64,000 bases of DNA from Bradyrhizobium sp. CSA112 (GCF_029051645.1 NZ_JAACFS010000006.1:1-64000), one strand, 5' to 3'; counted from the first letter of the stretch, positions 16,009-25,585 are shown. Notes: generated by a model not told the origin, from the sequence alone. Numbers and translations are program-made.

Positions 16009-17136
16009 CTAGGATACGAGCGGCTGCCGGCCGCCATTGTCGCCAAAAGCTTCCTCGCGATAGAACCCGAGCGCGTGCATGACCGGCAGGTCGTTGAAGG
16101 TGAAGAGGCAGGCGTCGTCGCTGGCGGAGGCGTTGACGTGCTCATGCCAGGCCCAGGACGGAACGCAGAAGATGTCGCGCTCCTTCCAGTCGAAGCGCTT
16201 GCCGTCGATGATCGAGTGGCCGCGCCCTTTCGCCACCTGATAGATGAAGCTGCCGGTGTGACGATGCGCGCGCGTGCTCTCGCCCGGCCGCAGCATCTGC
16301 ATCGACGCGCCGATCGTCTGCATCACCGGACCGCCGGTCACCGGATTCACATAGTTCATGAGAACGCCGTCATACGGCGAGCCGTCGGTGGCTTTGGCGT
16401 AACGCTGCAGCGCCTCGTAGGTCGGCCCCCACTCATATTTCAGTAGCGGCGAATATCCCTTGGACCATTCGGCGCCCACCGGACGCAGGCCGGGGCTTCC
16501 CCAGGTGTGCGTCATGTCGTCGACGGGATAGCCGACGCTCTGCTGCAGGTCGGGATGAACCATGTAGAAGTTGGCTTCGAGCGCGTTGACCAGGGGAATG
16601 TCGAGGCCGTCCTGCCAGATGCAGGGCGTGCCGTCGCTGGAGACGCCGTGTTCGTGCCAGGTGCCGTTCGGCGTCAGCACGAAGTCGTTGGCGCCGAGCG
16701 TCATCTTGTGGCCGTCGACGATCGTGTAGGCGCCCTCGCCTTCCATGATGAAGCGAAGGGCGGAAGCCGAATGGGCGTGCGCGGATGCGACCTCGCCCGG
16801 ATGCATGACCTGCAGGCCCGAATACAGCCAGCCGACCGCGGCGGCGTGCTCGCGCCGGCCGGGATTGTTCAGATAGACAACGCGCCGGCCGGCCTTTTCG
16901 GGCGAGACCAGTTCAACAGAGCGCAACACATGCGCGCGAAGGTCCTCGTAGCGCCACAACACCGGAATGGAGGAGGATTTGGGCTGCCAGGGCTCGATCT
17001 TGTTCGCCACCGTCCAGAGCGCGCCGGCCTCCAGCCGTTCGAGTTCGTCGTAATAGGCGAGCAGTTCAGGCGTGTCCTCGACATTGGCCCGTCCGGCCAC
17101 GTCTTCCCGGTGATTCTCACGAGCTTTCGTTGACAT
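16009..17136 (-). CDS. Gentisate 1,2-dioxygenase-like bicupin
   Basis: The 375-residue protein has two cupin domains, as in gentisate 1,2-dioxygenase. The N-terminal cupin has the iron-binding His pair in SAHAHSASALRFIMEGEG and a third His in NGTWHEHG. The second cupin keeps RAHRHTGSF and WAWHEH, so both could bind metal. Gentisate dioxygenase cleaves the ring between carboxyl- and hydroxyl-bearing carbons to give maleylpyruvate. Relatives accept 5-hydroxyanthranilate or 1-hydroxy-2-naphthoate. With the FAH-family gene directly downstream this forms a ring-cleavage module. If the pathway passes through anthranilate, 5-hydroxyanthranilate is a credible substrate. Length matches the family. Confidence 0.88.
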   Translation of the reverse strand: MSTKARENHREDVAGRANVEDTPELLAYYDELERLEAGALWTVANKIEPWQPKSSSIPVLWRYEDLRAHVLRSVELVSPEKAGRRVVYLNNPGRREHAAAVGWLYSGLQVMHPGEVASAHAHSASALRFIMEGEGAYTIVDGHKMTLGANDFVLTPNGTWHEHGVSSDGTPCIWQDGLDIPLVNALEANFYMVHPDLQQSVGYPVDDMTHTWGSPGLRPVGAEWSKGYSPLLKYEWGPTYEALQRYAKATDGSPYDGVLMNYVNPVTGGPVMQTIGASMQMLRPGESTRAHRHTGSFIYQVAKGRGHSIIDGKRFDWKERDIFCVPSWAWHEHVNASASDDACLFTFNDLPVMHALGFYREEAFGDNGGRQPLVS

Positions 17137-17178
17137 GCCGCTCTCCTGTGAGTTAGCGCCGTGTCCGGCGTCGCGTTG

Positions 17179-17583
17179 TCAGTTCATCTGATCGGGTATC
17201 ATCGCAATCGCTTGAATTTCGACCTTGGCGCGATCCTCGACCAGCCCCGAGACCTGTAGTGCCGTCATGGCCGGAAAGTGCCGGCCCATGACGTCGCGAT
17301 AGATCACGCCGATTTCCTTCAGGCGCGCCGAATATTCCTTGCGGTCGAGCAGGAACCACGTCATCGACACGACATGCTCGGATGCGGCGCCGCCGGCGCG
17401 CAGGACGGCTGCGACGTTTCTCAACGTCTGGCCGATCTGCTCCACCAGGTCATCCGACTCGAACTTGCATTGCTCGTTCCAACCGATCTGGCCTGCGACG
17501 AAGATCATCTTGCCGCGGGCGGCAACGCCGTTCGCGTAACCGCTCGGCTTGGCCCAACCGGGCGGCTGCAAGACTTCGAACAT
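17179..17583 (-). CDS. RidA/YjgF-family protein
   Basis: The 134-residue protein has the RidA (YjgF/UK114) trimeric fold: FVAGQIGWNEQ near residue 30 and a C-terminal AKVEIQAIAMIP. RidA deaminases use an Arg in the conserved PARTA-like segment; here it reads FPAMTALQV, so that Arg is Met and the protein probably does not deaminate enamines as RidA does. Related proteins in aromatic catabolic operons act on 2-aminomuconate-like or other imine intermediates. It lies between the acyl-CoA dehydrogenase and the dioxygenase-like gene in a minus-strand operon. Confidence 0.87.
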   Translation of the reverse strand: MFEVLQPPGWAKPSGYANGVAARGKMIFVAGQIGWNEQCKFESDDLVEQIGQTLRNVAAVLRAGGAASEHVVSMTWFLLDRKEYSARLKEIGVIYRDVMGRHFPAMTALQVSGLVEDRAKVEIQAIAMIPDQMN

Positions 17584-17619
17584 TTCGTACTCCCGTAGCA
17601 GGGCGACCGGGCCACGCGG

Positions 17620-18792
17620 CTAGGCCTTCAGGACGTCGCGCCCGATGATGAGTTTCTGAACTTCGGTCGCGCCTTCATAGATGCGCAACGCGCGTATCTC
17701 GCGGTAGAGCTGCTCGACGATTTCGCCCGAACGAACGCCGCGGCCGCCGAACATCTGCACGGCGCGGTCGATCACTTCTTGCGCGGTTTCGGTTGCGACC
17801 ATCTTCGCCATCGCCGCTTCACGCGTCGTGGAAGCTTTCTGTACGTCGCGCCGCCAGGCTGCGCGATAGGTGAGGAGCGCGCTGGCATCGACACCCGCGG
17901 CCATGTCTCCGAGGGCCGCCTGCGTCAATTGCTGGTCGGCCAGCACGCCGCCGAACATCCGCCTGCTACGTGCATGCACTGTTGCCTCATCCAGCGCGCG
18001 GCGGGCAAAACCAAGCGCTGCCGCTGCGACCGAGGCGCGGAAGATATCGAGAGTGCGCATCGCGATCTTGAAGCCTTCGCCCGGCGAGCCCAACAGCCGC
18101 GCGGCCGGAATCCGGCAGCCGTCGAAACGTAGCGTCGCTAGCGGATGCGGCGCCATCACATCGATACGATCGGCAATTGAAAAGCCGGGATCGTCCGGAA
18201 TCACCACGAAAGCCGAAATGCCCCGCGCCCCCGGCGCCTCGCCGGTCCGAGCGAACAGCGTGTAGACGTCGGCGATGCCGCCGTTTGAAATCCAGGTCTT
18301 CTCGCCATCCAGAATATAATGATCCCCTTCGCGCCGGGCGGTGCACCCCATCGCGGCGACGTCGGAACCGGCTTCCTTTTCCGACAGCGCGAAGGCCGCG
18401 ACCCACTCGCCACGCCGCGCCTTCGGCAGCACCAGCGCGCGCATTTCGGGTGAACCGGCAATCGCCACCGCGCCGGTGCCAAGTCCCTGCATCGCAAAGG
18501 CGAAATCGGCGAGCCCGCTGTGCCAGGCCAGCGTCTCGCGGGCCAGACAAATCAGCCGGGAATCGATCACCGCATCGGGCCGATCGCCCGCGACCGATGC
18601 CTCCAGCAATCCCGCGGCGCCAAGCCTACGAACCAGCGACCGGCAGGTCTCGTCGACGTCACCGCCGTGCGTATCGCCAAGATCGGCTGCAAATGCATCG
18701 AGCGCAGCTACGTATTCGCCGTGGCGGGAATCGAAGAACGGCCACCCGAGATGTTCGCGCGACGGCCCGCGCAATGGCGAAATCGGGGTCAT
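17620..18792 (-). CDS. Acyl-CoA dehydrogenase
   Basis: The 390-residue protein is a full-length FAD acyl-CoA dehydrogenase. Typical motifs are present: [14 protein letters not shown] (FAD site), [21 protein letters not shown], and near the C-terminus VQMFGGRGV and [10 protein letters not shown], where the Glu is at the usual catalytic base position. It would introduce a double bond next to a CoA thioester. The ATG at 18792 is preferred because GGGAG precedes it; a TTG at 18807 in frame has no such site. It is the first gene of the minus-strand operon controlled from the divergent region at 18.8-19.07 kb. Confidence 0.92.
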   Translation of the reverse strand: MTPISPLRGPSREHLGWPFFDSRHGEYVAALDAFAADLGDTHGGDVDETCRSLVRRLGAAGLLEASVAGDRPDAVIDSRLICLARETLAWHSGLADFAFAMQGLGTGAVAIAGSPEMRALVLPKARRGEWVAAFALSEKEAGSDVAAMGCTARREGDHYILDGEKTWISNGGIADVYTLFARTGEAPGARGISAFVVIPDDPGFSIADRIDVMAPHPLATLRFDGCRIPAARLLGSPGEGFKIAMRTLDIFRASVAAAALGFARRALDEATVHARSRRMFGGVLADQQLTQAALGDMAAGVDASALLTYRAAWRRDVQKASTTREAAMAKMVATETAQEVIDRAVQMFGGRGVRSGEIVEQLYREIRALRIYEGATEVQKLIIGRDVLKA

Positions 18793-18848
18793 GTCAGTCT
18801 CCCGCAAAGGCCGCTTTTGCGCACGCCGCTAAATGCAACGCGCATCAA

Positions 18849-18878
18849 TAATGTTTCATGGCTAAAATATCCTGTCAA
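18849..18878 (-). promoter_or_regulatory. Leftward promoter with candidate MarR box
   Basis: On the minus strand TTGACA (18878-18873) is a good -35, followed by CATTAT or AACATT at 17-19 bases as -10, about 57 bases before the acyl-CoA dehydrogenase ATG. The spacer overlaps TGTTTCATGGCTAAAAT (plus strand, 18852-18868), which matches TGTTTGATGTCTAAAAT at the rightward promoter in 15 of 17 positions. A shared repressor site for both divergent operons is the simplest reading. Confidence 0.55.
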
Positions 18879-18993
18879 GCGAGCCAGCCCTCGCCCAGAA
18901 CGCGACGCCTGTGCATGAAGCCTACGAAATAGGCTGCAGAATGCATTGAAATGCGCGCACGGCGTTTTGCCGCGCGCAGACCCGCAAGTTCGA

Positions 18994-19023
18994 TTGACAT
19001 CATTTTTGTTTGATGTCTAAAAT
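18994..19023 (+). promoter_or_regulatory. Rightward promoter with inverted-repeat operator
   Basis: TTGACA (18994-18999) and TAAAAT (19018-19023) are separated by 18 bases, a strong sigma-70-type promoter 46 bases before the ATG at 19069. Between them lies a perfect inverted repeat GACATCA (18996-19002) and TGATGTC (19011-19017) with an 8-base spacer. An operator within the promoter spacer is expected for a repressor; the last gene of this operon encodes a MarR protein, the likely binder, probably relieved by the pathway substrate. Confidence 0.65.
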
Positions 19024-19068
19024 TATATTCGGTCGTCCAGAGTTCCCCGCAAGGCCGAGGAGACGAGC

Positions 19069-21231
19069 ATGGCAGAACGCTCTTTCGCGCGCGAGGTGGA
19101 AGACTTAAAGCTCGGCGCCGGCCAGGAGTTTCGCGGCGAAGGCATCCTCGCGATCACCAAGGCATTGCTCGAATGCGGCGTCAGCTATGTCGCCGGCTAC
19201 CAGGGCGCGCCGATCTCGCATTTGATGGACGTGCTGTCGGATGCCCAGGATATTCTCTCCGACCTCGGCGTGCATTTCGAATCGAGCGCCAGCGAGGCAA
19301 CCGCGGCGGCGACGCTTGCCGCCTCGGTGATGTACCCGATCCGAGGCGCGGTCACGTTCAAGGCGCCGGTCGGCATCAACGTCGCCTCCGACGCGCTCGC
19401 CAACCTGTCCTCGGGCGGCGTCACCGGCGGCGCGCTCGTCATCATCGGCGAGGATTACGGCGAAGGCTCCTCCATCATGCAGGAGCGTTCGCACGCCTTT
19501 GCGATGAAGTCGCAGCTCTGGCTGGTCGATCCGCGGCCCAACGTGGCGTCGATCGTCAAGGCCGTGCACGATTCCTTCGAGCTATCCGAGGCGTCGAATA
19601 CGCCTGTGATGCTGGAGGTGCGGATCCGCGCCTGCCATGTCCATGGCCGCTTCGCCACCCGCGACAACGTCCGCCCCGCCTTTCCGCTGGCCCGCGCGCT
19701 CGATCAGCCGTCGCGCGACACTAACCGCATCGTGCTGCCGCCGGCCTCGTTCCTGCACGAGAAGGAAAAGGTCGAGCGCCGCTGGCCTGCGGCGGTCGAA
19801 TTCATTCATGCGCGCGGCATGAACGAGACGTTCGACGGCGATATTGATGATATCGGCATCATCATGCAGGGCGGCATGTACAACGGCGTCATCACCGCGC
19901 TGCGCGAGGCAGGACTTGCCGATATCTGGGGCGAGACGCGCATCCCGCTCTATGTGATGAACGTGACCTACCCGATCGTCGACCGCGAGGTGATCGACTT
20001 CTGCCGGACTAAGAAGGCAGTGCTGATGGTCGAGGAGGGACAGCCCGAGTTCATCGAGCAGGCGCTGCACAAAATCCTGCGCAATGCGGATATCCCGGCC
20101 AAGCTGCACGGCAAGGACCTGTTTCCAATGGCCGGCGAGTACACCGCGCAGGTCATGGGCGAAGCGATCGGCGCCTTCATCCGCCGCTGGCGATCCGACG
20201 CGCTGCCCGATTCCGCCCGTGCGCCGAACATCGACCGCGTCGAGGTCGACGACAAGATCCGCGCGTTGGCCGACGTCGTGCCGCCGCGCCCGCCGGGTTT
20301 CTGCACCGGCTGTCCGGAGCGGCCGATCTTTTCCGCGATGAAGCTGGTGGAGAAGGAGCTCGGCCCGCATCACATCGCGGCCGATATCGGCTGCCACCTG
20401 TTTTCGATCCTGCCGCCGTTCAACATCGGCGCCACCACAATGGGCTATGGGCTCGGCCCGGCGTCGGCTTCCGCCTTCAACGTTCCGGCGGGAAAGCGCT
20501 CGATCTCGATGATGGGCGACGGCGGCTTCTGGCATAACGGGCTGACCAGCGGCGTCGGCAACGCCGTCTTCAACCAACACGACGGCGTGATCGTCGTGGT
20601 CGACAATTATTATTCCGCTGCGACCGGCGGCCAGGACATACCCTCCTCGCGCGCCGACAATCGGTCGCGGTCGACCAAGCATCCGATCGTGGAAGCGGTA
20701 AAGGGCGTCGGCGCCAAATGGGTGCGCCAGATCGACCGCACCTACGACGTCACGCGCATGCGCGACACGCTGCGCGAGGCGCTGACGACGGAGGAGAAAG
20801 GCCCGAAGATCATCGTCGCCTCGTCGGAATGCATGTTGAACAAGCAGCGGCGCGTGAAGCCGCAGGTGGCGGCTGCCGCCAAGCGCGGCGAGCGCATCGT
20901 GCGCGAGCGCTTCGGCGTCGATGAAGACGTTTGTTCCGGCGACCATGCCTGCATCCGCCTGTCGGGCTGCCCTTCGCTGTCGGTGAAACCGACAACCGAC
21001 CCGCTGAAGGACAACCCGGTCGCGGCCGTCGACAATACTTGTGTCGGCTGCGGCCATTGCGGCGAGGTCGCGGATGCCGCCGTCTTGTGTCCTTCCTTCT
21101 ATCGCGCCGACGTCGTTTCCAATCCGAGCGCGTTCGAAGCGCGGCTCGACCGCATCTGGCGACGGCTGATCGGCGCGTTGCAGCGCCGGCGGGCGGGACG
21201 GCGGATCATGTTTGAGCAGGAGGCGGCATGA
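19069..21231 (+). CDS. Indolepyruvate ferredoxin oxidoreductase, alpha subunit type
   Basis: The 720-residue protein resembles IorA, the large subunit of thiamine-diphosphate 2-oxoacid:acceptor oxidoreductases that convert arylpyruvates to arylacetyl-CoA. The pyrimidine-binding part is N-terminal (GEGILAITKALLECGVSYVAGYQG). The ThDP motif is GDGGFWHNG with the partner NYYSAATGGQ near residues 484-530. The C-terminus has two cysteine clusters for [4Fe-4S] centres: CSGDHAC..SGCP and CVGCGHCGE...LCP. GAGGAG precedes the ATG at 19069. It opens an eight-gene operon and overlaps the beta-type gene by 4 bases. With an aromatic locus, indolepyruvate or a related aryl 2-oxoacid is the likely substrate. 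Confidence 0.9.
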   Translation: MAERSFAREVEDLKLGAGQEFRGEGILAITKALLECGVSYVAGYQGAPISHLMDVLSDAQDILSDLGVHFESSASEATAAATLAASVMYPIRGAVTFKAPVGINVASDALANLSSGGVTGGALVIIGEDYGEGSSIMQERSHAFAMKSQLWLVDPRPNVASIVKAVHDSFELSEASNTPVMLEVRIRACHVHGRFATRDNVRPAFPLARALDQPSRDTNRIVLPPASFLHEKEKVERRWPAAVEFIHARGMNETFDGDIDDIGIIMQGGMYNGVITALREAGLADIWGETRIPLYVMNVTYPIVDREVIDFCRTKKAVLMVEEGQPEFIEQALHKILRNADIPAKLHGKDLFPMAGEYTAQVMGEAIGAFIRRWRSDALPDSARAPNIDRVEVDDKIRALADVVPPRPPGFCTGCPERPIFSAMKLVEKELGPHHIAADIGCHLFSILPPFNIGATTMGYGLGPASASAFNVPAGKRSISMMGDGGFWHNGLTSGVGNAVFNQHDGVIVVVDNYYSAATGGQDIPSSRADNRSRSTKHPIVEAVKGVGAKWVRQIDRTYDVTRMRDTLREALTTEEKGPKIIVASSECMLNKQRRVKPQVAAAAKRGERIVRERFGVDEDVCSGDHACIRLSGCPSLSVKPTTDPLKDNPVAAVDNTCVGCGHCGEVADAAVLCPSFYRADVVSNPSAFEARLDRIWRRLIGALQRRRAGRRIMFEQEAA

Positions 21232-22772
21232 ACGTCTCGCTCGCGCCCTCCTCCATCGCGCTCAGTCAGGCGCGACCGATCACCGTCGCAGTGCTCGCGA
21301 TGGGCGGCCAGGGCGGCGGCGTGCTGGTCGACTGGATCGTGGCGCTGGCCGAGCGGCGCGGCTGGTTCGCGCAATCGACCTCGGTGCCCGGCGTCGCCCA
21401 GCGCACCGGTGCCACGATCTACTACATCGAGATGATCGCGCCCGATGCCAGCAAGCCCGGCCGTCATCCCGTGCTGTCGCTGATGCCGGCGCCGGGCAAG
21501 GTCGACATCGTGATTGGCGCCGAATTGATGGAAGCTGGCCGGGCCATCCTGCGCGGGCTGGTCTCGCCTGATCGCACGCTGCTGATAGGGTCGTCCCACC
21601 GCTCATTGGCCGTGATCGAGAAGACCGCGCCCGGCGACGGCACCGCCGACGCGGCGCAGGTCTTTGATGCGGCGAACGTCGCGGCCAACCGCTTCATCGC
21701 GTTCGACATGGCCGAGATTGCGGATGCCACCGGCAGCGTGGTTTCCGCTGTCCTTTTCGGCGCGCTCGCGGGCTCCGGCGCCCTGCCCTTTGCCAGCGAG
21801 GATTTTGAAGCCACGATCCGGGTGGCGGGCGTCGGCGTCGATGCCAGCTTGCGCGCCTTCACCGCCGGCCGCGAGCGGGCAGTCGCCGAGCTCAAGCAGG
21901 ATCCAAAGATCAAGCCGGCGGCGAAGCCGCCGCTTGCCAAACGCTTTCCGCGCCTCGAGCCGATCGGCCACGCCGATTACGACGCACTGGTCGCGCGGGC
22001 TCGGCTATTGCCGGAAGAACTGCACGGCATCATCGCCGCCGGCCTGCAGCGCGTCGTCGATTTTCAGGACGTCACCTACGGCAGCGAATATCTCGACCGG
22101 CTGGAAGCGATGCCGCGTGAAACGACCGGCCTGCTGCATTCCTTTGCCAAGTATCTCGCGATTGCGATGGCCTATGACGACGTCATTCGCGTCGCGGACC
22201 TCAAGACGCGCGCGGGGCGATTCGACCGGGTGCGCCGCGAGGTGCGGGCCAGTGACGAACAGGTTCTCGCGATCACCGAATTTTTCCATCCGCGGATCGA
22301 GGAAATGGCGGGACTCTTGCCGCCGCGTCTCGGTGAAAAGGTCGAGCGCAGCGAGCGGCTCGCCCGGCTTATTGATCGCGGACGGAAACTGCGCACCACT
22401 GCGCCGTCGTCGTTCCTGCTGCTGTACTGCGTGGCAGGCTTGCGGCGATTCCGTCGCGGCACCCTGCGGCATGCTCGCGAGATGCGCCATCTCGACGATT
22501 GGGCGCAGCGTGTCAGAAAATTCGCCGCTGATGATCCCGCGCTCGCGACCGCCGTGTGCGAGGCGCGCCGTCTCGTCGGCGGCTATTCGGACACGCATTC
22601 CCGCGGCGAATCGAAGTTCGACAAGGTCATGCAGGCGTCCGAGCGCCTGGCCGGCCGGCCGGACGCCGCCGAATGGGTGCAGCGGCTGATCAAGGTGGCG
22701 CTCAAGGACGCCGATGGCACTGAGCTCGACGGCGCGCTGCGCACCGTCGAGACCCTGTTCGAGGACGCCTGA
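21228..22772 (+). CDS. Indolepyruvate oxidoreductase, beta subunit family
   Basis: The 514-residue protein carries at its N-terminus the gamma-type domain of 2-oxoacid oxidoreductases (AVLAMGGQGGGVLVDWIV, SVPGVAQRTGATIYYIEM), which partners the alpha subunit. It is much longer than archaeal IorB (about 200 residues). The extra C-terminal 300 residues are mostly helical with many Arg, and occur in the proteobacterial long-beta form. It overlaps both neighbours closely (4 bases to the alpha gene, 2 bases to the reductase gene), so the subunits should be made together. Confidence 0.88.
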   Translation: MNVSLAPSSIALSQARPITVAVLAMGGQGGGVLVDWIVALAERRGWFAQSTSVPGVAQRTGATIYYIEMIAPDASKPGRHPVLSLMPAPGKVDIVIGAELMEAGRAILRGLVSPDRTLLIGSSHRSLAVIEKTAPGDGTADAAQVFDAANVAANRFIAFDMAEIADATGSVVSAVLFGALAGSGALPFASEDFEATIRVAGVGVDASLRAFTAGRERAVAELKQDPKIKPAAKPPLAKRFPRLEPIGHADYDALVARARLLPEELHGIIAAGLQRVVDFQDVTYGSEYLDRLEAMPRETTGLLHSFAKYLAIAMAYDDVIRVADLKTRAGRFDRVRREVRASDEQVLAITEFFHPRIEEMAGLLPPRLGEKVERSERLARLIDRGRKLRTTAPSSFLLLYCVAGLRRFRRGTLRHAREMRHLDDWAQRVRKFAADDPALATAVCEARRLVGGYSDTHSRGESKFDKVMQASERLAGRPDAAEWVQRLIKVALKDADGTELDGALRTVETLFEDA

Positions 22773-22774
22773 GG

Positions 22775-23740
22775 ATGGACCAGTTCGAAGTCGTGGTGTC
22801 GAAGGCCGAGGCGGTCACGCCGCGCATCCGCGAATTCGTGCTGGCTCGCCCCAACGGCGCGCCGATGCCGGGTTGGGCCGCGGGCGCCCATATCGACGTC
22901 CATCTGCCCGATGTCGGCCGGCGCTCCTATTCGCTGATCGAGACGAATTCACCGCGCGCGGCCGCCGAACATCCGGCCGCCTATCGCATCGCCGTGCTGC
23001 AGGAAAGCAAGAGCCACGGCGGCTCCAGCTATATGCACGGTCTCAAGACCGGCGATCGCCTGACGATCTCGCCGCCGGCGAACAATTTTCCGCTTCGCGC
23101 CGGCGCAGGCGAAGTCGCGCTCGTCGCGGGCGGCATCGGCGTGACGCCGCTGCTCACGATGGCCTGCGAACTCTGCGCGGGGAAGCGGCCGTTCTCGTTC
23201 TACTACGCCGGCCGCAGCCGCAGCGAACTCGCTTTCCTCGGCGACATCGAGCGGCTGACCAGCGCAAGCGCGGCCATCCACGCCGACGACGAGGTCGGCC
23301 GCTTCTTCGACCTCGAGGCCCTGATGACGCGGCTCGCGCCGGAAGTGCCGCTCTATCTTTGCGGACCACTGCCGATGATCGAAGCAGCCATCGCGCTGGC
23401 GAAGCGGCTGAACTGGCCGCAGGGACGGCTGCATTTCGAAATCTTCACTGCGCCCGAGGAGAAGTCCGGAGACTCCGCCTTCGAGGTCGAACTCAAGAGC
23501 AGCGGGCGCATTTATGAAATTCCCGCCGGCAAGACTATCCTGGACGTACTGCTCGAGGCCGGCGAAGACCCAATGCACGACTGCAAGCGAGGCGATTGTG
23601 GGATCTGCCAGACCACGGTGATCTCGGGCATTCCCGATCATCGCGACTACATCTTGAGCGAAAGCGAGAGGGCGTCGAACAAGGTGATGCAGATCTGTGT
23701 TTCGCGCGCGAAAACCAAGAGACTCGTGCTCGACCTGTGA
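22775..23740 (+). CDS. PDR/VanB-family oxidoreductase (FMN, NAD, plant-type 2Fe-2S)
   Basis: The 321-residue protein is a phthalate-dioxygenase-reductase type electron donor. Order: FMN domain with RSYSLIETN (about 50-58), NAD domain with VAGGIGVTPLL (about 112-122) and YLCGPLPMI, then a C-terminal 2Fe-2S ferredoxin with CKRGDCGIC (Cx4Cx2C) and a last Cys in MQICVS. It would pass electrons from NADH to the Rieske oxygenase encoded directly downstream. Its stop overlaps the first bases upstream of the oxygenase alpha gene, and GGAGG just after it serves that gene. Confidence 0.93.
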   Translation: MDQFEVVVSKAEAVTPRIREFVLARPNGAPMPGWAAGAHIDVHLPDVGRRSYSLIETNSPRAAAEHPAAYRIAVLQESKSHGGSSYMHGLKTGDRLTISPPANNFPLRAGAGEVALVAGGIGVTPLLTMACELCAGKRPFSFYYAGRSRSELAFLGDIERLTSASAAIHADDEVGRFFDLEALMTRLAPEVPLYLCGPLPMIEAAIALAKRLNWPQGRLHFEIFTAPEEKSGDSAFEVELKSSGRIYEIPAGKTILDVLLEAGEDPMHDCKRGDCGICQTTVISGIPDHRDYILSESERASNKVMQICVSRAKTKRLVLDL

Positions 23741-23751
23741 TGGAGGAACGC

Positions 23752-25065
23752 ATGATCCGATATGCCGGCAACGTCGCGGCCATTCGCGCCCTGATCCGCG
23801 ACCAGGAGGTTCACCGGGACGTCTATGTCAGCGAGGAAGTTTTCCAGCTCGAGATGGAGCATATGTTCCCGAATAGCTGGGTCTATGTCGGCCACGACAG
23901 CCAGGTGCCGAATGCCGGCGATTATTTTGGCACCACGATCGGCACGCAGCCGATCCTGCTGGTCCGCCACACTGACGGGACGGTAAAGGTACTGCACAAT
24001 CGCTGCCCGCATAAGGGCACGCGCATCACGTCCGAGACCTGCGGTAATGCCGGAAAGTTTTTCCGCTGCCCCTATCATGCCTGGAGTTTCAGGACCGACG
24101 GCTCGCTCCTCGCGATCCCCTTGAAGAAGGGTTACGAGAACACCGGCTTCGAGCAGAGCCACGCCGCGACCGGAATGGCGCCGGTGCGCCATATCAGAAA
24201 CTATCGCGGTTTCGTGTTCGCCAAGATCAACGGTGGCGGCCTCGACTTCGAGGAGTTCTTTGGCGAAAGCCTGTCGAGCTTCGACAACATGATCGACCGC
24301 TCGCCCGTCGGCCAGCTCAAGGTCGCCGGGGGCGTGTTGCGCTACATGCACAATTGCAATTGGAAGATGCTGGTCGAAAACCAGACCGACACCTGCCATC
24401 CGATGGTGGCACACGAATCCTCCGCCGGGACCGTGGTCGAAGTCTGGAAGAAGGCGCCGCCCGGCACCAGGAAGCCGATGGCCGTCGAGATCATCGCCCC
24501 CTTCATGAGCCCGTATGAGTTCTTCGAGAACATGGGCATCCGGATCTGGGACAACGGCCACGGTCATACCGGCGTGCATCACTCAATTCATTCCGACTAT
24601 TCGGCAGTGCCTGGCTATTTCGAGAAGATGAAAGCCGCCTATGGCGAGAAACGCGCCAAGGCGATCCTGGACGAGAACCGGCACAACACGGTCTACTTCC
24701 CCAACATCATGATCAAGGGACCGATCCAGTTGTTGCGGCACTTCAAGCCGATCGCGGCGAACAAGACGCTGGTCGAGTCCTGGACGTTCCAGCTCGTCGA
24801 TGCACCCGACATGCTGCTCGAGCGCACGCTGATGTACAACCGGCTGATCAATGCGCCGACTTCCATCGTCGGACACGACGACCTCGAAATGTATGAACGC
24901 GCGCAGGAAGGCCTGCATTCGAACGGCAACGAATGGGTGAACCTCCAGCGCCTCTACAGCCCCGACGAAGCCGAACAGACCAACGTGGCGATCAATGGGA
25001 CCAGCGAGTGGCCGATGCGCCACCAGTTCCGGGCGTGGACCAAGTTCATGACGATGGGGATGTGA
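23752..25065 (+). CDS. Aromatic ring-hydroxylating oxygenase, Rieske alpha subunit
   Basis: The 437-residue catalytic subunit has a Rieske 2Fe-2S site: Cys85, His87, Cys106 and His109 (CPH..., CPYHAW). The mononuclear iron site is visible as DTCHPMVAH around residues 211-220, with the two His ligands. The enzyme would add one or two oxygens from O2 to an aromatic or indolic ring. GGAGG lies 5-10 bases before the ATG at 23752, so that start is preferred over the ATG at 23740. The beta subunit follows immediately and the reductase precedes, giving a complete two-component oxygenase. In auxin-type pathways the analogous enzyme attacks the indole ring of indole-3-acetate. Confidence 0.93.
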   Translation: MIRYAGNVAAIRALIRDQEVHRDVYVSEEVFQLEMEHMFPNSWVYVGHDSQVPNAGDYFGTTIGTQPILLVRHTDGTVKVLHNRCPHKGTRITSETCGNAGKFFRCPYHAWSFRTDGSLLAIPLKKGYENTGFEQSHAATGMAPVRHIRNYRGFVFAKINGGGLDFEEFFGESLSSFDNMIDRSPVGQLKVAGGVLRYMHNCNWKMLVENQTDTCHPMVAHESSAGTVVEVWKKAPPGTRKPMAVEIIAPFMSPYEFFENMGIRIWDNGHGHTGVHHSIHSDYSAVPGYFEKMKAAYGEKRAKAILDENRHNTVYFPNIMIKGPIQLLRHFKPIAANKTLVESWTFQLVDAPDMLLERTLMYNRLINAPTSIVGHDDLEMYERAQEGLHSNGNEWVNLQRLYSPDEAEQTNVAINGTSEWPMRHQFRAWTKFMTMGM

Positions 25066-25066
25066 C

Positions 25067-25579
25067 ATGAGCATGCTCGCGGAGGCTCCCCTCAAGAATG
25101 CGGTTCCCACCGACCAGGAGTTGATCGACTTCGTCGTCCGCGAGGCGCGCCTGATCGACCAGCAGCGTTTCGACGAATGGCTCGAACTGTACGCTGACGA
25201 CGCCTTCTACTGGATGCCGCTGGAATGGAATCAGACCGATCCGCGGCTGACGTGCTCGCTGATGTACGAGGACAAGCTGCTGCTCTCGATCCGGGTCGAG
25301 CGGCTCAAGGGCGCGCGGACCTTCAGCCAGAAGCCGAAGAGTCGCTGCCACCACGTCCTGCAGACGCCGCAGGTGGATTCGCGCGACACCGCCGCCAACC
25401 GCTACGTGACCTGGACGCCGATACATTATGTGGAGACCCGCCTGGACGAGCAGGCGCTCTATGCGGCCTGGGTCACGCATCATTTGAGCGTCGAGGACGG
25501 CAAGCTGCGCATCAAGCTCAAGCGCGTCGACCTGATCAATTGCGATGCTGCCTTCGGCAACATCCAGCTCTTTATGTGA
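25067..25579 (+). CDS. Aromatic ring-hydroxylating oxygenase, beta subunit
   Basis: The 170-residue protein matches the small subunit of Rieske oxygenases (SnoaL-like fold): ELIDFVVREARLIDQQRFDEWLELYADD at the N-terminus and FYWMP soon after are highly typical. It stabilises the alpha3beta3 hexamer and has no cofactor. The gene starts 1 base after the alpha stop (TGACATG). Confidence 0.93.
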   Translation: MSMLAEAPLKNAVPTDQELIDFVVREARLIDQQRFDEWLELYADDAFYWMPLEWNQTDPRLTCSLMYEDKLLLSIRVERLKGARTFSQKPKSRCHHVLQTPQVDSRDTAANRYVTWTPIHYVETRLDEQALYAAWVTHHLSVEDGKLRIKLKRVDLINCDAAFGNIQLFM

Positions 25580-25585
25580 CGGAGA

